64,000 bases of DNA from Flavobacterium limicola (GTDB lineage: Bacteria; Bacteroidota; Bacteroidia; Flavobacteriales; Flavobacteriaceae): positions 124,001 through 188,000 of the forward strand of contig NZ_RBXA01000004.1 in assembly GCF_003634755.1 (NCBI RefSeq), read 5' to 3'. The position numbers were made by a program, and so were the translations under genes. The notes under the pieces were generated by a model. It was not told the DNA's origin, made no database searches, and saw only the letters and a list, made by a program, of their open reading frames with translations. Below, in pieces: positions 16,486-23,150 of this stretch. The stretch's first letter is position 1, and every line of letters begins with the position of its first letter.

Positions 16486-17321
16486 GTACTACTTATCATT
16501 TCGTTGAGTTTCTCCAACAATTGAAGAGATATTTTAGTGGCGAAAGTTTTTTTACGATATTGTGTTATTGGTTGTATCCCTTTTATAACATTAGTTATAA
16601 ATAATTCATCTGCTTTTTGAAGATCAAATGGAGAGATTACCTCTTCTACAACGTCTAAATTTTCTATCTGTTTAGCTAAACTTAGGATCTGTTTCCTCAT
16701 AATTCCATTTAAACAGCCTTCAGAAACCGGTGGCGTAATCAATTTATTCCCCATTAACATAAAGATATTTCCTTGCAGTGCTTCAATTATATTCTTACTG
16801 TCATTAAGCAACAAACAATTATTTAACCCGTTTTCATTTGCAAAAATACTTCCGGTTATATTGATGATTTTGTTAGTCGTTTTGATAGACGATAATAATT
16901 GTTTTGTGACATAAAAATCTTTGTATAAATCTACTTCATACTCTTTCTTTCCGAAGGAATACAAGGTATTTTCGAGCGCTACAGAATGAATCAAAAAAGA
17001 CACCGTATTATCTTGTGGCAAATAATAACCACCATCGTTTCTATACACTGTAATTCTGGCACGAGAAGAAGACGTCAGTCCATTTTTATTAACTAAAGCA
17101 AGAATTTGTTCTTCTAGAAACTCCATGGTAAAATTCATAGGAATTTCCATTCGAACCACACGCATAGAAGACATTAATCTAAAATAGTGATCCTCCAGAA
17201 AAAGAATTTTATTGTTTATTATTTTAACTGTTTCAAAAACTCCATCACCATATAAAAAAGCACGATTTTGAGTCAATATATTGGCATCCTGAGACACTAT
17301 AGTTCCATTAAAATTAATCAT
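16482..17321 (-). CDS. Class IV aminotransferase (aminodeoxychorismate lyase-like)
   Basis: 279 residues of PLP fold type IV. The opening RAFLYGDGVFETVKI (20-34) is the family signature, Lys147 in SSIKTTNKI is the likely PLP lysine, and EALQGNIFML (180-189) with the later GCLNGIMRK are the cofactor-phosphate and substrate blocks. The family includes aminodeoxychorismate lyase (PabC), branched-chain and D-amino-acid aminotransferases. The length and the LNGIMR motif fit PabC best, but no other folate gene adjoins, so the substrate stays open. The ATG follows directly on a terminator-like hairpin (17329-17349). Confidence 0.8.
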   Translation of the reverse strand: MINFNGTIVSQDANILTQNRAFLYGDGVFETVKIINNKILFLEDHYFRLMSSMRVVRMEIPMNFTMEFLEEQILALVNKNGLTSSSRARITVYRNDGGYYLPQDNTVSFLIHSVALENTLYSFGKKEYEVDLYKDFYVTKQLLSSIKTTNKIINITGSIFANENGLNNCLLLNDSKNIIEALQGNIFMLMGNKLITPPVSEGCLNGIMRKQILSLAKQIENLDVVEEVISPFDLQKADELFITNVIKGIQPITQYRKKTFATKISLQLLEKLNEMISST

Positions 17322-17328
17322 AAAAAAA

Positions 17329-17349
17329 GCCCTAAATTTTATTCAGGGC
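17329..17349 (-). terminator. Terminator-like hairpin abutting the aminotransferase ATG
   Basis: Minus strand GCCCT and AGGGC arms with an 11-base loop, then seven T, then immediately ATG (17321). It ends the START-like gene 26 bases upstream and forms the leader of the aminotransferase gene at the same time. Confidence 0.65.
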
Positions 17350-17375
17350 AAATATAAGTTATAAAAAATGATTTT

Positions 17376-17768
17376 CTATACAGAACCAATCAGATGTTTC
17401 AAATCAGAAATTTGATTTTCCCACAATAGTGTAGCTTCATCAACTTCATCTTTATGAGCAAAATCAACTACCATTAAAGAAACGTCTTTCGTGAGCTCAT
17501 CGACTAAGATATGCAATTCAAAAAAGTACTCAGTATCTTTACTATTTTCATCTACCCACTTGAATTTTACTTTTTCACCGGTTTTCTTAGAAGCTAGTCT
17601 TGCTTTTTCTTCAGAGTCATTCCAAATAAAAGTGAAAAATTCACCACGAGAATTGACATTGTCAGCAAACCATTCAGACAAACCTGATGGTGTCGATATA
17701 TATTGATACAACAATTGAGGCGAGGAATTTATGGGAAACTCGATTTCATAACGTACTTTTTGATCCAT
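17376..17768 (-). CDS. START-like (SRPBCC) domain protein
   Basis: 130 residues, one compact SRPBCC/START-like domain. RYEIEFPINSSPQLLYQYISTPSGLSEWFADNV is the typical opening strand-helix-helix of the superfamily (compare AHSA1), then FTFIWNDSEEKARLAS, VKFKWV and a long C-terminal helix LLWENQISDLKHLIG. There is no signal peptide. Proteins of this fold bind hydrophobic ligands or chaperone clients; the ligand is unknown. It lies upstream of the aminotransferase gene on the same strand with a terminator-like hairpin between. Confidence 0.85.
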   Translation of the reverse strand: MDQKVRYEIEFPINSSPQLLYQYISTPSGLSEWFADNVNSRGEFFTFIWNDSEEKARLASKKTGEKVKFKWVDENSKDTEYFFELHILVDELTKDVSLMVVDFAHKDEVDEATLLWENQISDLKHLIGSV

Positions 17769-17855
17769 GAGCTACTTTTAATTTTTCGGAAATATATAGA
17801 ATATAACTACAAAAAAAAAGGATTTTTAAAAATATTTTTTTTTATTGAAATATGC

Positions 17856-17885
17856 TTGCAAGCTCTAATATTATTTTTATATTTG
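17856..17885 (+). promoter_or_regulatory. Consensus promoter of tRNA-Met
   Basis: TTG at 17856-17858, 19 bp, TATATTTG at 17878-17885 followed by C. Both boxes and the spacer agree with the promoters of HU and tRNA-Pro in this window. Confidence 0.8.
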
Positions 17886-17921
17886 CACCCGCATTAAGGG
17901 ATGGTTTTCCACCCTAATCAT

Positions 17922-17998
17922 GGCGAGATAGCTCAGTTGGTTAGAGCGCAGGATTCATAACCCTGAGGTCCCGAGTTCAAATCTCGGTCTCGCTACCA
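17922..17998 (+). tRNA. tRNA-Met (anticodon CAT), CCA encoded
   Basis: A full cloverleaf with acceptor arms GGCGAGA/TCTCGCT, D-arm GCTC/GAGC, anticodon CAT at 17956-17958, T-arm CCGAG/CTCGG with loop TTCAAAT, discriminator A and an encoded CCA. The first acceptor pair is G-U and the last pair of the anticodon stem is an A-C mismatch. It lacks the three G-C pairs and the C-A end of an initiator, so it is an elongator Met tRNA or the tRNA-Ile whose CAT anticodon is modified by TilS; I cannot separate these by eye. Confidence 0.92.
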
Positions 17999-18002
17999 AA
18001 GC

Positions 18003-18036
18003 AAAAACCCTAACATCAATATATTAGGGTTTTTTA
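18003..18036 (+). terminator. Terminator of tRNA-Met
   Basis: Stem AAAAACCCTAA/TTAGGGTTTTT with a ten-base loop and T tail, five bases after the tRNA end. Confidence 0.85.
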
Positions 18037-18413
18037 TTGCAATAATGTTTCGAAAATATAGACTTTAAAACGCTAAAGTGAGGAAAGGGAGTGAGGAATT
18101 TTATAAATTGAGATATAGATATTACTAAGCATTAAACAGAAAAGGTATAAATGAAATGTAGTTTTTCGTTTCTATCATTTGAACTCTATCCAAATATTTT
18201 AATTTCCGCTTCAGTTTTGGTGGCGGTTTGTAGCTCTAATTAAAACTGAGTACATCGATGATTTTTATTATTCAAGTCATCAATTCCCAGAACTTTACGT
18301 GTTTTGTTTTAGAATTAAAAATTCTAGAAAATCTTAATAACTAATTATAAAGTTGTCTACGACAACATCCCATAAAAATCAAACTAAAAATTAAGTAAAA
18401 ATTAATACCGCTA

Positions 18414-18445
18414 TTGAATTTTATTTACATAATTATTTATATTTG
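18414..18445 (+). promoter_or_regulatory. Promoter of the Cys-rich peptide gene
   Basis: TTG at 18414-18416, 21 bp, TATATTTG at 18438-18445; the start codon is 56 nt downstream. Confidence 0.6.
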
Positions 18446-18501
18446 AATAGAATTTTAGATTTATATCTAAAGGAAAAAAACAAATATAAACTTTATAGAA
18501 A

Positions 18502-18708
18502 ATGAAAAAAATAGCAACATTTGCAGCAATCGCTTTATTTACCATTAATTTAAGTGCACAGGAATCAAAACCTGTACAAGAAAAAGGAAAAAAAGAATCC
18601 TGTTGTGCAAAAAAAGACACAAAAACTAAAGCGATGACTGCCGCTGAAGTAGCTAAGTGTAAAGCGAAATGCAAAGCTGAAGGAAAAACATGTAAAACAG
18701 CTTGCTAA
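18502..18708 (+). CDS. Small secreted Cys-rich, Lys-rich protein
   Basis: 68 residues. The signal peptide MKKIATFAAIALFTINLSAQ is cut after AQ, leaving 48 residues very rich in Lys with six Cys: an adjacent pair (ESCCAKK), then CKAKC and CKTAC, two CX3C pairs six residues apart. Even Cys number and export to the periplasm fit either disulfide bonding or binding of a soft metal such as copper. I do not recognise a named family. A good promoter upstream and a bidirectional terminator downstream show that this is a real monocistronic gene and not a chance frame. The frame on the opposite strand (18411-18674) is a shadow. Confidence 0.75.
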   Translation: MKKIATFAAIALFTINLSAQESKPVQEKGKKESCCAKKDTKTKAMTAAEVAKCKAKCKAEGKTCKTAC

Positions 18709-18750
18709 GTAAAAGCTGATTTAAAATGCAGATTTAAATTACCTTTAAAT

Positions 18751-18783
18751 AGAAAACGCCTCTATAATTTAGAGGCGTTTTCT
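18751..18783. terminator. Bidirectional terminator
   Basis: Perfect 14-bp stem AGAAAACGCCTCTA/TAGAGGCGTTTTCT with a five-base loop between the converging Cys-rich peptide and DUF4442 genes. Confidence 0.9.
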
Positions 18784-18817
18784 ACTTGGTAAGATTCATG
18801 GGAAAATTGAGCTTTTA

Positions 18818-19270
18818 TTATTTTACCCTAACACTCCATTCAAAGTCCATTTCAGATACTTGAACTCCACTTTCGTTCATTCCGATAGATTTCATCCAAA
18901 ACGTTTGACCTTCTCCGGTTGCAATTGTTTCTTGAATTGCTTTTTCTATTAAATGTCCGTCACTACAGGTAAAAGTTATTCTGCCTGTCGCTTTTTTTGT
19001 AAAATTTCCCTTATTATTAGCTACCAGCATCGAAATTTTCCGTCCGCTTTTTGCAATTTGATACATGACCAGAGCACCTGTCGAAAGTTCGGCAGCCATG
19101 GCTTGCACTGCAAAATACATAGAGTTAAACGGATTCTGATTAATCCAACGGTGTTTTACAGATACTACACATTTGTTTGCATCAATCTCTTTTACACGTA
19201 CTCCACATAAAAATGCCGACGGTAATTTGAAGAGTAAAAATTTATTGAGTTTAGATACGGTAAGTTTCAT
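18818..19270 (-). CDS. DUF4442 hotdog-fold protein (thioesterase-like)
   Basis: 150 residues. The pattern fits DUF4442, a branch of the hotdog-fold thioesterase superfamily: VSVKHRWINQNPFNSMYFAVQAMAAELSTGALVMYQI holds the central hotdog helix with the Asn-Pro and the Met-Ala-Ala-Glu segment, followed by ISMLVANNKGNFTKKATGRITFTC and a last strand FEWSVRVK. Related proteins hydrolyse acyl-CoA or acyl-ACP, but the substrate cannot be told. There is no signal peptide and no linked fatty-acid gene. It stands alone on the minus strand and ends at the shared terminator. Confidence 0.85.
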   Translation of the reverse strand: MKLTVSKLNKFLLFKLPSAFLCGVRVKEIDANKCVVSVKHRWINQNPFNSMYFAVQAMAAELSTGALVMYQIAKSGRKISMLVANNKGNFTKKATGRITFTCSDGHLIEKAIQETIATGEGQTFWMKSIGMNESGVQVSEMDFEWSVRVK

Positions 19271-19386
19271 TATTACAGGTTTTTTTGCTAAAATACAAAA
19301 AAATAGTATGCATACATATAAAATTAATTTGTTAATTTTATGTTAATATTTGGTACTATGCGAAACAAGATACTGTCTTTTAGACA

Positions 19387-19394
19387 TATATTTG
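19387..19394 (+). promoter_or_regulatory. -7 box (TATATTTG) before the DUF4870 gene
   Basis: TATATTTG followed by C, 73 nt before the ATG; no TTG at the expected upstream distance. Confidence 0.4.
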
Positions 19395-19467
19395 CATAAG
19401 AAATTACTAGGTAGCACATTTAGTAATCATCCTGAAAAGTTTTAATCATCATCAAAATCAAAAAAAA

Positions 19468-19923
19468 ATGGAAACAACTACTGAAAAAAATATTGCAACA
19501 TTTACACATTTGAGTACATTGACTCAATATTTCATTCCTTTTGGAAATTATATTTTTCCAATAATTCTATGGAGTAGCAAAAAAGAGGAATCTGAATTTG
19601 TAGATCACAACGGAAAGCAAGTCCTGAATTTTCAATTAAGTTTATTACTGTACTCTTTAGTACTGATTATGATTGCAATTCCTTCGTTTATTATTTCGGT
19701 GTTTAAGGACACTTCATTTGAAACATTAGTACATCATCATGACATTACGCTTTCAAATTTCAACTTTGAAAATAATATTGGAATGTTAACAGTTGGATTA
19801 ATTTGTGTTTTGCTTTTTGGACTTTTGAAAGTGGCTGAATTCTTTTTGATTATTTACGCTTCAATCAAAACATCAAATGGAGAAAAATATAAATATCCAA
19901 TAACAATTCCGTTCATTAAATAA
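19468..19923 (+). CDS. DUF4870 membrane protein
   Basis: 151 residues. The DUF4870 signature is clear: THLSTLTQYFIPFGNYIFPIILWSSKKEESEFVDHNGKQ, in which the first membrane hairpin is followed by the conserved VDHNGKQVLNFQLS. Three to four membrane segments (about 20-35, 55-75, 105-130) and a short cytoplasmic end with YKYPITIPFIK. Function is unknown. In Bacteroidetes such genes often neighbour PadR/PspC genes, as here, but a repeat-bearing spacer of 198 bp and the absence of overlap leave co-transcription uncertain. Confidence 0.85.
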   Translation: METTTEKNIATFTHLSTLTQYFIPFGNYIFPIILWSSKKEESEFVDHNGKQVLNFQLSLLLYSLVLIMIAIPSFIISVFKDTSFETLVHHHDITLSNFNFENNIGMLTVGLICVLLFGLLKVAEFFLIIYASIKTSNGEKYKYPITIPFIK

Positions 19924-19970
19924 GGAAGCAATCAGATTAAAAGAGAATAGACGTAATAGGTAAAGCGAAC

Positions 19971-20070
19971 GAACTAGCCTTGATTGCAATGGAAAGCAGG
20001 AATAAGCTCCAAAAAATAAAAAGAGTATCAGGCAATACCAGATTGCTTCGTTCCTCGCAATGACAAATCA
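19971..20070. repeat. Interspersed Flavobacterium-type intergenic repeats
   Basis: Two known-looking pieces stand side by side: TTGCAATGGAAAGCAGGAAT followed by AAGCTCC, and GATTGCTTCGTTCCTCGCAA followed by TGACAAA. From memory, both types are scattered between genes in many Flavobacterium genomes. The first shares its GGAGCT..ATTCC..GC core (reverse strand) with the element at 27781-27930; the second has a decayed relative near 48429. Confidence 0.5.
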
Positions 20071-20121
20071 TCAATCAAAAAATGAACTATTTAATCAACA
20101 CAAAATCAAAAAAAAGAAATT

Positions 20122-20451
20122 ATGAACATTGAAAACACAAAAGCCCAGATGCGAAAAGGTGTTCTCGAGTTTTGCATCCTATCTGTTTTAAAAGAAAAAG
20201 ATGCCTATACATCGGAAATACTGGACACTTTAAAAAATGCAAAATTATTAGTGGTGGAGGGAACCATTTATCCGCTGCTAACACGACTAAAAAATGATGG
20301 ATTACTGAACTACCGTTGGGAAGAATCCACCTCAGGACCACCAAGAAAATATTACGGTCTAACCGAAATAGGACAAACTTTTTTAAATGAACTAAATGGT
20401 ACTTGGACTGAATTATCCGATGCCGTAAACCTAATAACCAACCAAAAATAA
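20122..20451 (+). CDS. PadR-family transcriptional regulator
   Basis: 109 residues, a small PadR winged-helix repressor (subfamily s2-like, with one long C-terminal helix). AQMRKGVLEFCILSVLKEKDAYTSEILDTL is the first helix pair, VVEGTIYPLLTRLKNDGLLNYRWEES the recognition helix and wing, and GPPRKYYGLTEIGQTFLNEL the conserved end. PadR proteins repress neighbouring genes, often in response to small molecules or envelope stress. It is the first gene of a three-gene operon (5 and 2 bases between genes) with PspC and GIN proteins, a standing arrangement in Bacteroidetes; autoregulation is inferred. Confidence 0.92.
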   Translation: MNIENTKAQMRKGVLEFCILSVLKEKDAYTSEILDTLKNAKLLVVEGTIYPLLTRLKNDGLLNYRWEESTSGPPRKYYGLTEIGQTFLNELNGTWTELSDAVNLITNQK

Positions 20452-20456
20452 TAGTC

Positions 20457-22181
20457 ATGAACAAAACTGTAAATATAAACCTAGGCGGAATGTTTTTTCA
20501 TATCGATGAAGATGCATACCAAAAAATGACACGCTACTTTGACGCTATAAAACGTTCTTTATCCAATTCATCAGGACACGATGAGATTATTAAGGACATT
20601 GAAATGCGTGTTTCGGAATTATTGAATGAAAAGCAAAAAACCGACAAATATGTTATTGGTTTAAAAGACGTAGATGAAGTGATTGCTGTCATGGGACAAC
20701 CGGAAGATTACATCATTGAAGATGAATTGAAAGGAACCAATTCCTATAGTAACAATACAAATCGAAGAACAAAAAAACTATACCGTGACAGGGAAAAAGG
20801 GATGATTAGCGGTGTTTCAGCAGGATTAGGACATTACTTTGGGATTGATGCTGTATGGATCAGAATCGCACTTATTTTATTAGTTTTTGCTGGATTTGGA
20901 ACTGGAATTCTGATCTACATCATTCTTTGGATTGTTACTCCTGAAGCGGTCACTACATCAGAGAAACTGGAAATGACAGGAGAACCTGTTACCATTTCAA
21001 ACATTGAAAAAAAAGTCCGTGAGGAATTTGAAAATGTTTCTGATAAAATAAAAAATGCTGATTATGACAAATATGGAAATCAAATAAAAACGGGAGCAGA
21101 AAAATTGGGAAGTTCTTTTGGAGATTTTATCATAACAGTTTTCAAGATTTTCGCAAAATTCTTAGGAGTGATTTTAATAATTACCGGAATAACAGTATTA
21201 TTTTTTCTGCTAGTAGGTATTTTCACATTAGGATCTGGATTATTTATTGATTTTCCTTGGCAAGGTTTTATAGAAGCTGGTAATTTCACGGATTATCCTA
21301 TCTGGGCTTTTGGACTTTTGATGTTCTTTGCTGTTGGAATTCCTTTCTTTTTCCTTTCTTTATTAGGGTTCAAGCTTTTAGCTCCAAATATGAAATCTAT
21401 TGGGAATATTGCAAAATACACGTTGTTAGCACTTTGGTTAATTGCGGTTTCAATAGCGATATCAATTGGAATAAAACAAGCCAGTGCGTTTGCGGTTGAC
21501 GGACGAGTGGTTAAGAAAGAAATTATTACTTTGAATCCAAATGACACGCTGTTCATCAAATTCAGACACAATGATTATTTTGCTAAAAATGTTGATGACC
21601 GCACTGATTTCACAGTAACCCAAGATTCTACAGGAACTGATGTCATTTATTCTAATGAGGTTAGTTTTAAAATAGAAAATACAGATGAAAAACAACCTTA
21701 CATCCAAATTGAAAAAGAGGCAAGCGGAAAATCATTATCAGAAGCCAAAAAAAGAGCCGAAAAAATTAAATATGCTTATAAAATAATTGGAAATCAATTA
21801 ATTTTAGACAACTATTTAGTAACCGATTTAAAAAACAAATACAGAGATCAGGAAATTGAAATAACGTTATTTTTACCTAAAGGGACTTTGATAAAACCAG
21901 ATGCTTCCATGAGACATTATGATCGTACTGATGGAGATTACTTCTTATGGAATCCAGATTCCAACAACGACATCTACAGAGTTGAAGATAATAAAATAAA
22001 ATGCTTAAATTGTCCTGCTGATGAAAATGAATATAACGATAATGAAAACGACAGTACTGAAACGTCAGTTACCATAAATGAAGACGGGGTTTCTGTAACA
22101 AATGACACTTTGATTAATTCAAAAAATAACATTAAAGAATTAAAAATAAATAAAGACGGTATCATCATTAAAACGAATTAG
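20457..22181 (+). CDS. PspC-domain envelope-stress membrane protein
   Basis: 574 residues. The N-terminal 95 residues form a soluble part (VNINLGGMFFHIDEDAYQKM...QPEDYIIEDE). The PspC domain covers about 105-165: KKLYRDREKGMISGVSAGLGHYFGID, then a membrane helix and ILWIVTPEA. Four or five further helices follow up to about residue 345, then an extracytoplasmic domain of about 200 residues (VVKKEIITLNPNDTLFIKF...) that resembles the GIN-type sheet of the next gene. PspC was first known from the phage-shock response. The operon suggests a membrane sensor or effector acting with the PadR repressor and the GIN lipoprotein; this is inference. Confidence 0.88.
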   Translation: MNKTVNINLGGMFFHIDEDAYQKMTRYFDAIKRSLSNSSGHDEIIKDIEMRVSELLNEKQKTDKYVIGLKDVDEVIAVMGQPEDYIIEDELKGTNSYSNNTNRRTKKLYRDREKGMISGVSAGLGHYFGIDAVWIRIALILLVFAGFGTGILIYIILWIVTPEAVTTSEKLEMTGEPVTISNIEKKVREEFENVSDKIKNADYDKYGNQIKTGAEKLGSSFGDFIITVFKIFAKFLGVILIITGITVLFFLLVGIFTLGSGLFIDFPWQGFIEAGNFTDYPIWAFGLLMFFAVGIPFFFLSLLGFKLLAPNMKSIGNIAKYTLLALWLIAVSIAISIGIKQASAFAVDGRVVKKEIITLNPNDTLFIKFRHNDYFAKNVDDRTDFTVTQDSTGTDVIYSNEVSFKIENTDEKQPYIQIEKEASGKSLSEAKKRAEKIKYAYKIIGNQLILDNYLVTDLKNKYRDQEIEITLFLPKGTLIKPDASMRHYDRTDGDYFLWNPDSNNDIYRVEDNKIKCLNCPADENEYNDNENDSTETSVTINEDGVSVTNDTLINSKNNIKELKINKDGIIIKTN

Positions 22182-22183
22182 TT

Positions 22184-22924
22184 ATGTTAAAAATCATCAC
22201 GTTAATCACAAAATTCATTCTGGTTGCCTTAACAGCTTTGTTATTCGCTTCGTGCAACCACTCCATTAATTTGAATTCAATAGAAGGAAGTGGCAACATA
22301 ACCACGGAGAAACGCACTGTTGAAGGTAATTTCAAAAGCATAGAAGTCAACAATTCCATTGACCTTGTCATAGAACAATCAGATAAAATGGAAATAGTGG
22401 TTGAAGCTGATGATAATTTGCAAAAACACATCACTACCAAAGTTGAAAATGGAACTCTTGTTATTTCATTTGATAAAAATTCTTTTTCAAATGCAGGTTC
22501 TAAAAAAGTAACGGTAAAAATGCCTGTAATTGATGAATTAGAAGCGACAAGCAGCGCAACAATCACGAGCAAGAATACACTGAAAGGCGAAAATATAAGA
22601 TTGAATACGTCCAGTGGAGCAACTATTGATATAAGTATCGAATCGGATACGATTACGTGTGATTCCAGCAGTGGAAGTAGCATCACCATCAATGGAAAAG
22701 CATTAAAGATGGAAACAACCGCATCAAGTGGAAGCGAAATTAATGCTACAAAATTACTAGCCAACGAAATAACAGCTGATGTTTCCAGTGGTGCCTCTAT
22801 AAATGTTCACCCAATTGTGAGCTTACTTGCCGAGGCTTCCAGTGGTGGTGAAATAAGCTACGACATACAGCCAAAATCGATTCAAAAGAAAACGAGTTCA
22901 GGAGGAACTATTAGCCAAGAATAG
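22184..22924 (+). CDS. GIN-domain (DUF2807) lipoprotein
   Basis: 246 residues. A lipoprotein signal ends in LLFASC (Cys24), so the protein should be anchored in an outer or inner membrane leaflet. The DUF2807 head domain follows: GNFKSIEVNNSIDLVIEQSDKMEIVVEADDNL is the diagnostic start. The second half is a right-handed beta helix with a repeating SSG motif every 18-20 residues (TSSGATID, SSSGSSIT, ASSGSEIN, VSSGASIN, ASSGGEIS, TSSGGTIS). Such SSG ladders are typical of the family; their binding partner is unknown. It is the last gene of the PadR-PspC operon, two bases after pspC. Confidence 0.9.
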   Translation: MLKIITLITKFILVALTALLFASCNHSINLNSIEGSGNITTEKRTVEGNFKSIEVNNSIDLVIEQSDKMEIVVEADDNLQKHITTKVENGTLVISFDKNSFSNAGSKKVTVKMPVIDELEATSSATITSKNTLKGENIRLNTSSGATIDISIESDTITCDSSSGSSITINGKALKMETTASSGSEINATKLLANEITADVSSGASINVHPIVSLLAEASSGGEISYDIQPKSIQKKTSSGGTISQE

Positions 22925-22945
22925 AATCCTAATTTTACTTAAAGC

Positions 22946-22980
22946 AAAAAAACATCCACCAATCATGGGTGTTTTTTTTG
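22946..22980 (+). terminator. Probable terminator of the PadR-PspC-GIN operon
   Basis: An imperfect hairpin with arms CATCCACC and GGGTGTTT and a run of eight T, 22 bases after the GIN gene. Confidence 0.6.
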
Positions 22981-23150
22981 ACCTAATTTTATCAAAAAAG
23001 AATAATTAACCCGCTATTTATTACAAAAAAATTAATATGAATTTACAATTAACATCTTTTGCAAACCACTAAAACATAATAAAGCAAAATCACTAAATAG
23101 TGAATCATAAAACTGCACTTTTAAAATCATCAATCAAAATCAATCAAATC

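Larger units (their letters stand above)
17999..18501. other. Intergenic region after tRNA-Met
   Basis: Besides the tRNA terminator (18003-18036) and the promoter of the Cys-rich peptide (18414-18445), about 350 bases contain no frame, hairpin or repeat that I recognise. Confidence 0.4.

Noticed and set aside
18411..18674. 87-codon frame antisense to the Cys-rich peptide gene
   Set aside because: The plus-strand gene has promoter, signal peptide and terminator; the antisense frame has none.
20120..20464. 114-codon frame antisense to padR
   Set aside because: Shadow of a clear PadR regulator that belongs to a tight operon.
22168..22764. 198-codon frame antisense to the GIN lipoprotein gene
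   Set aside because: It is an open shadow caused by the Ser/Thr-rich codons of the GIN gene; no domain, and the plus-strand operon is clear.
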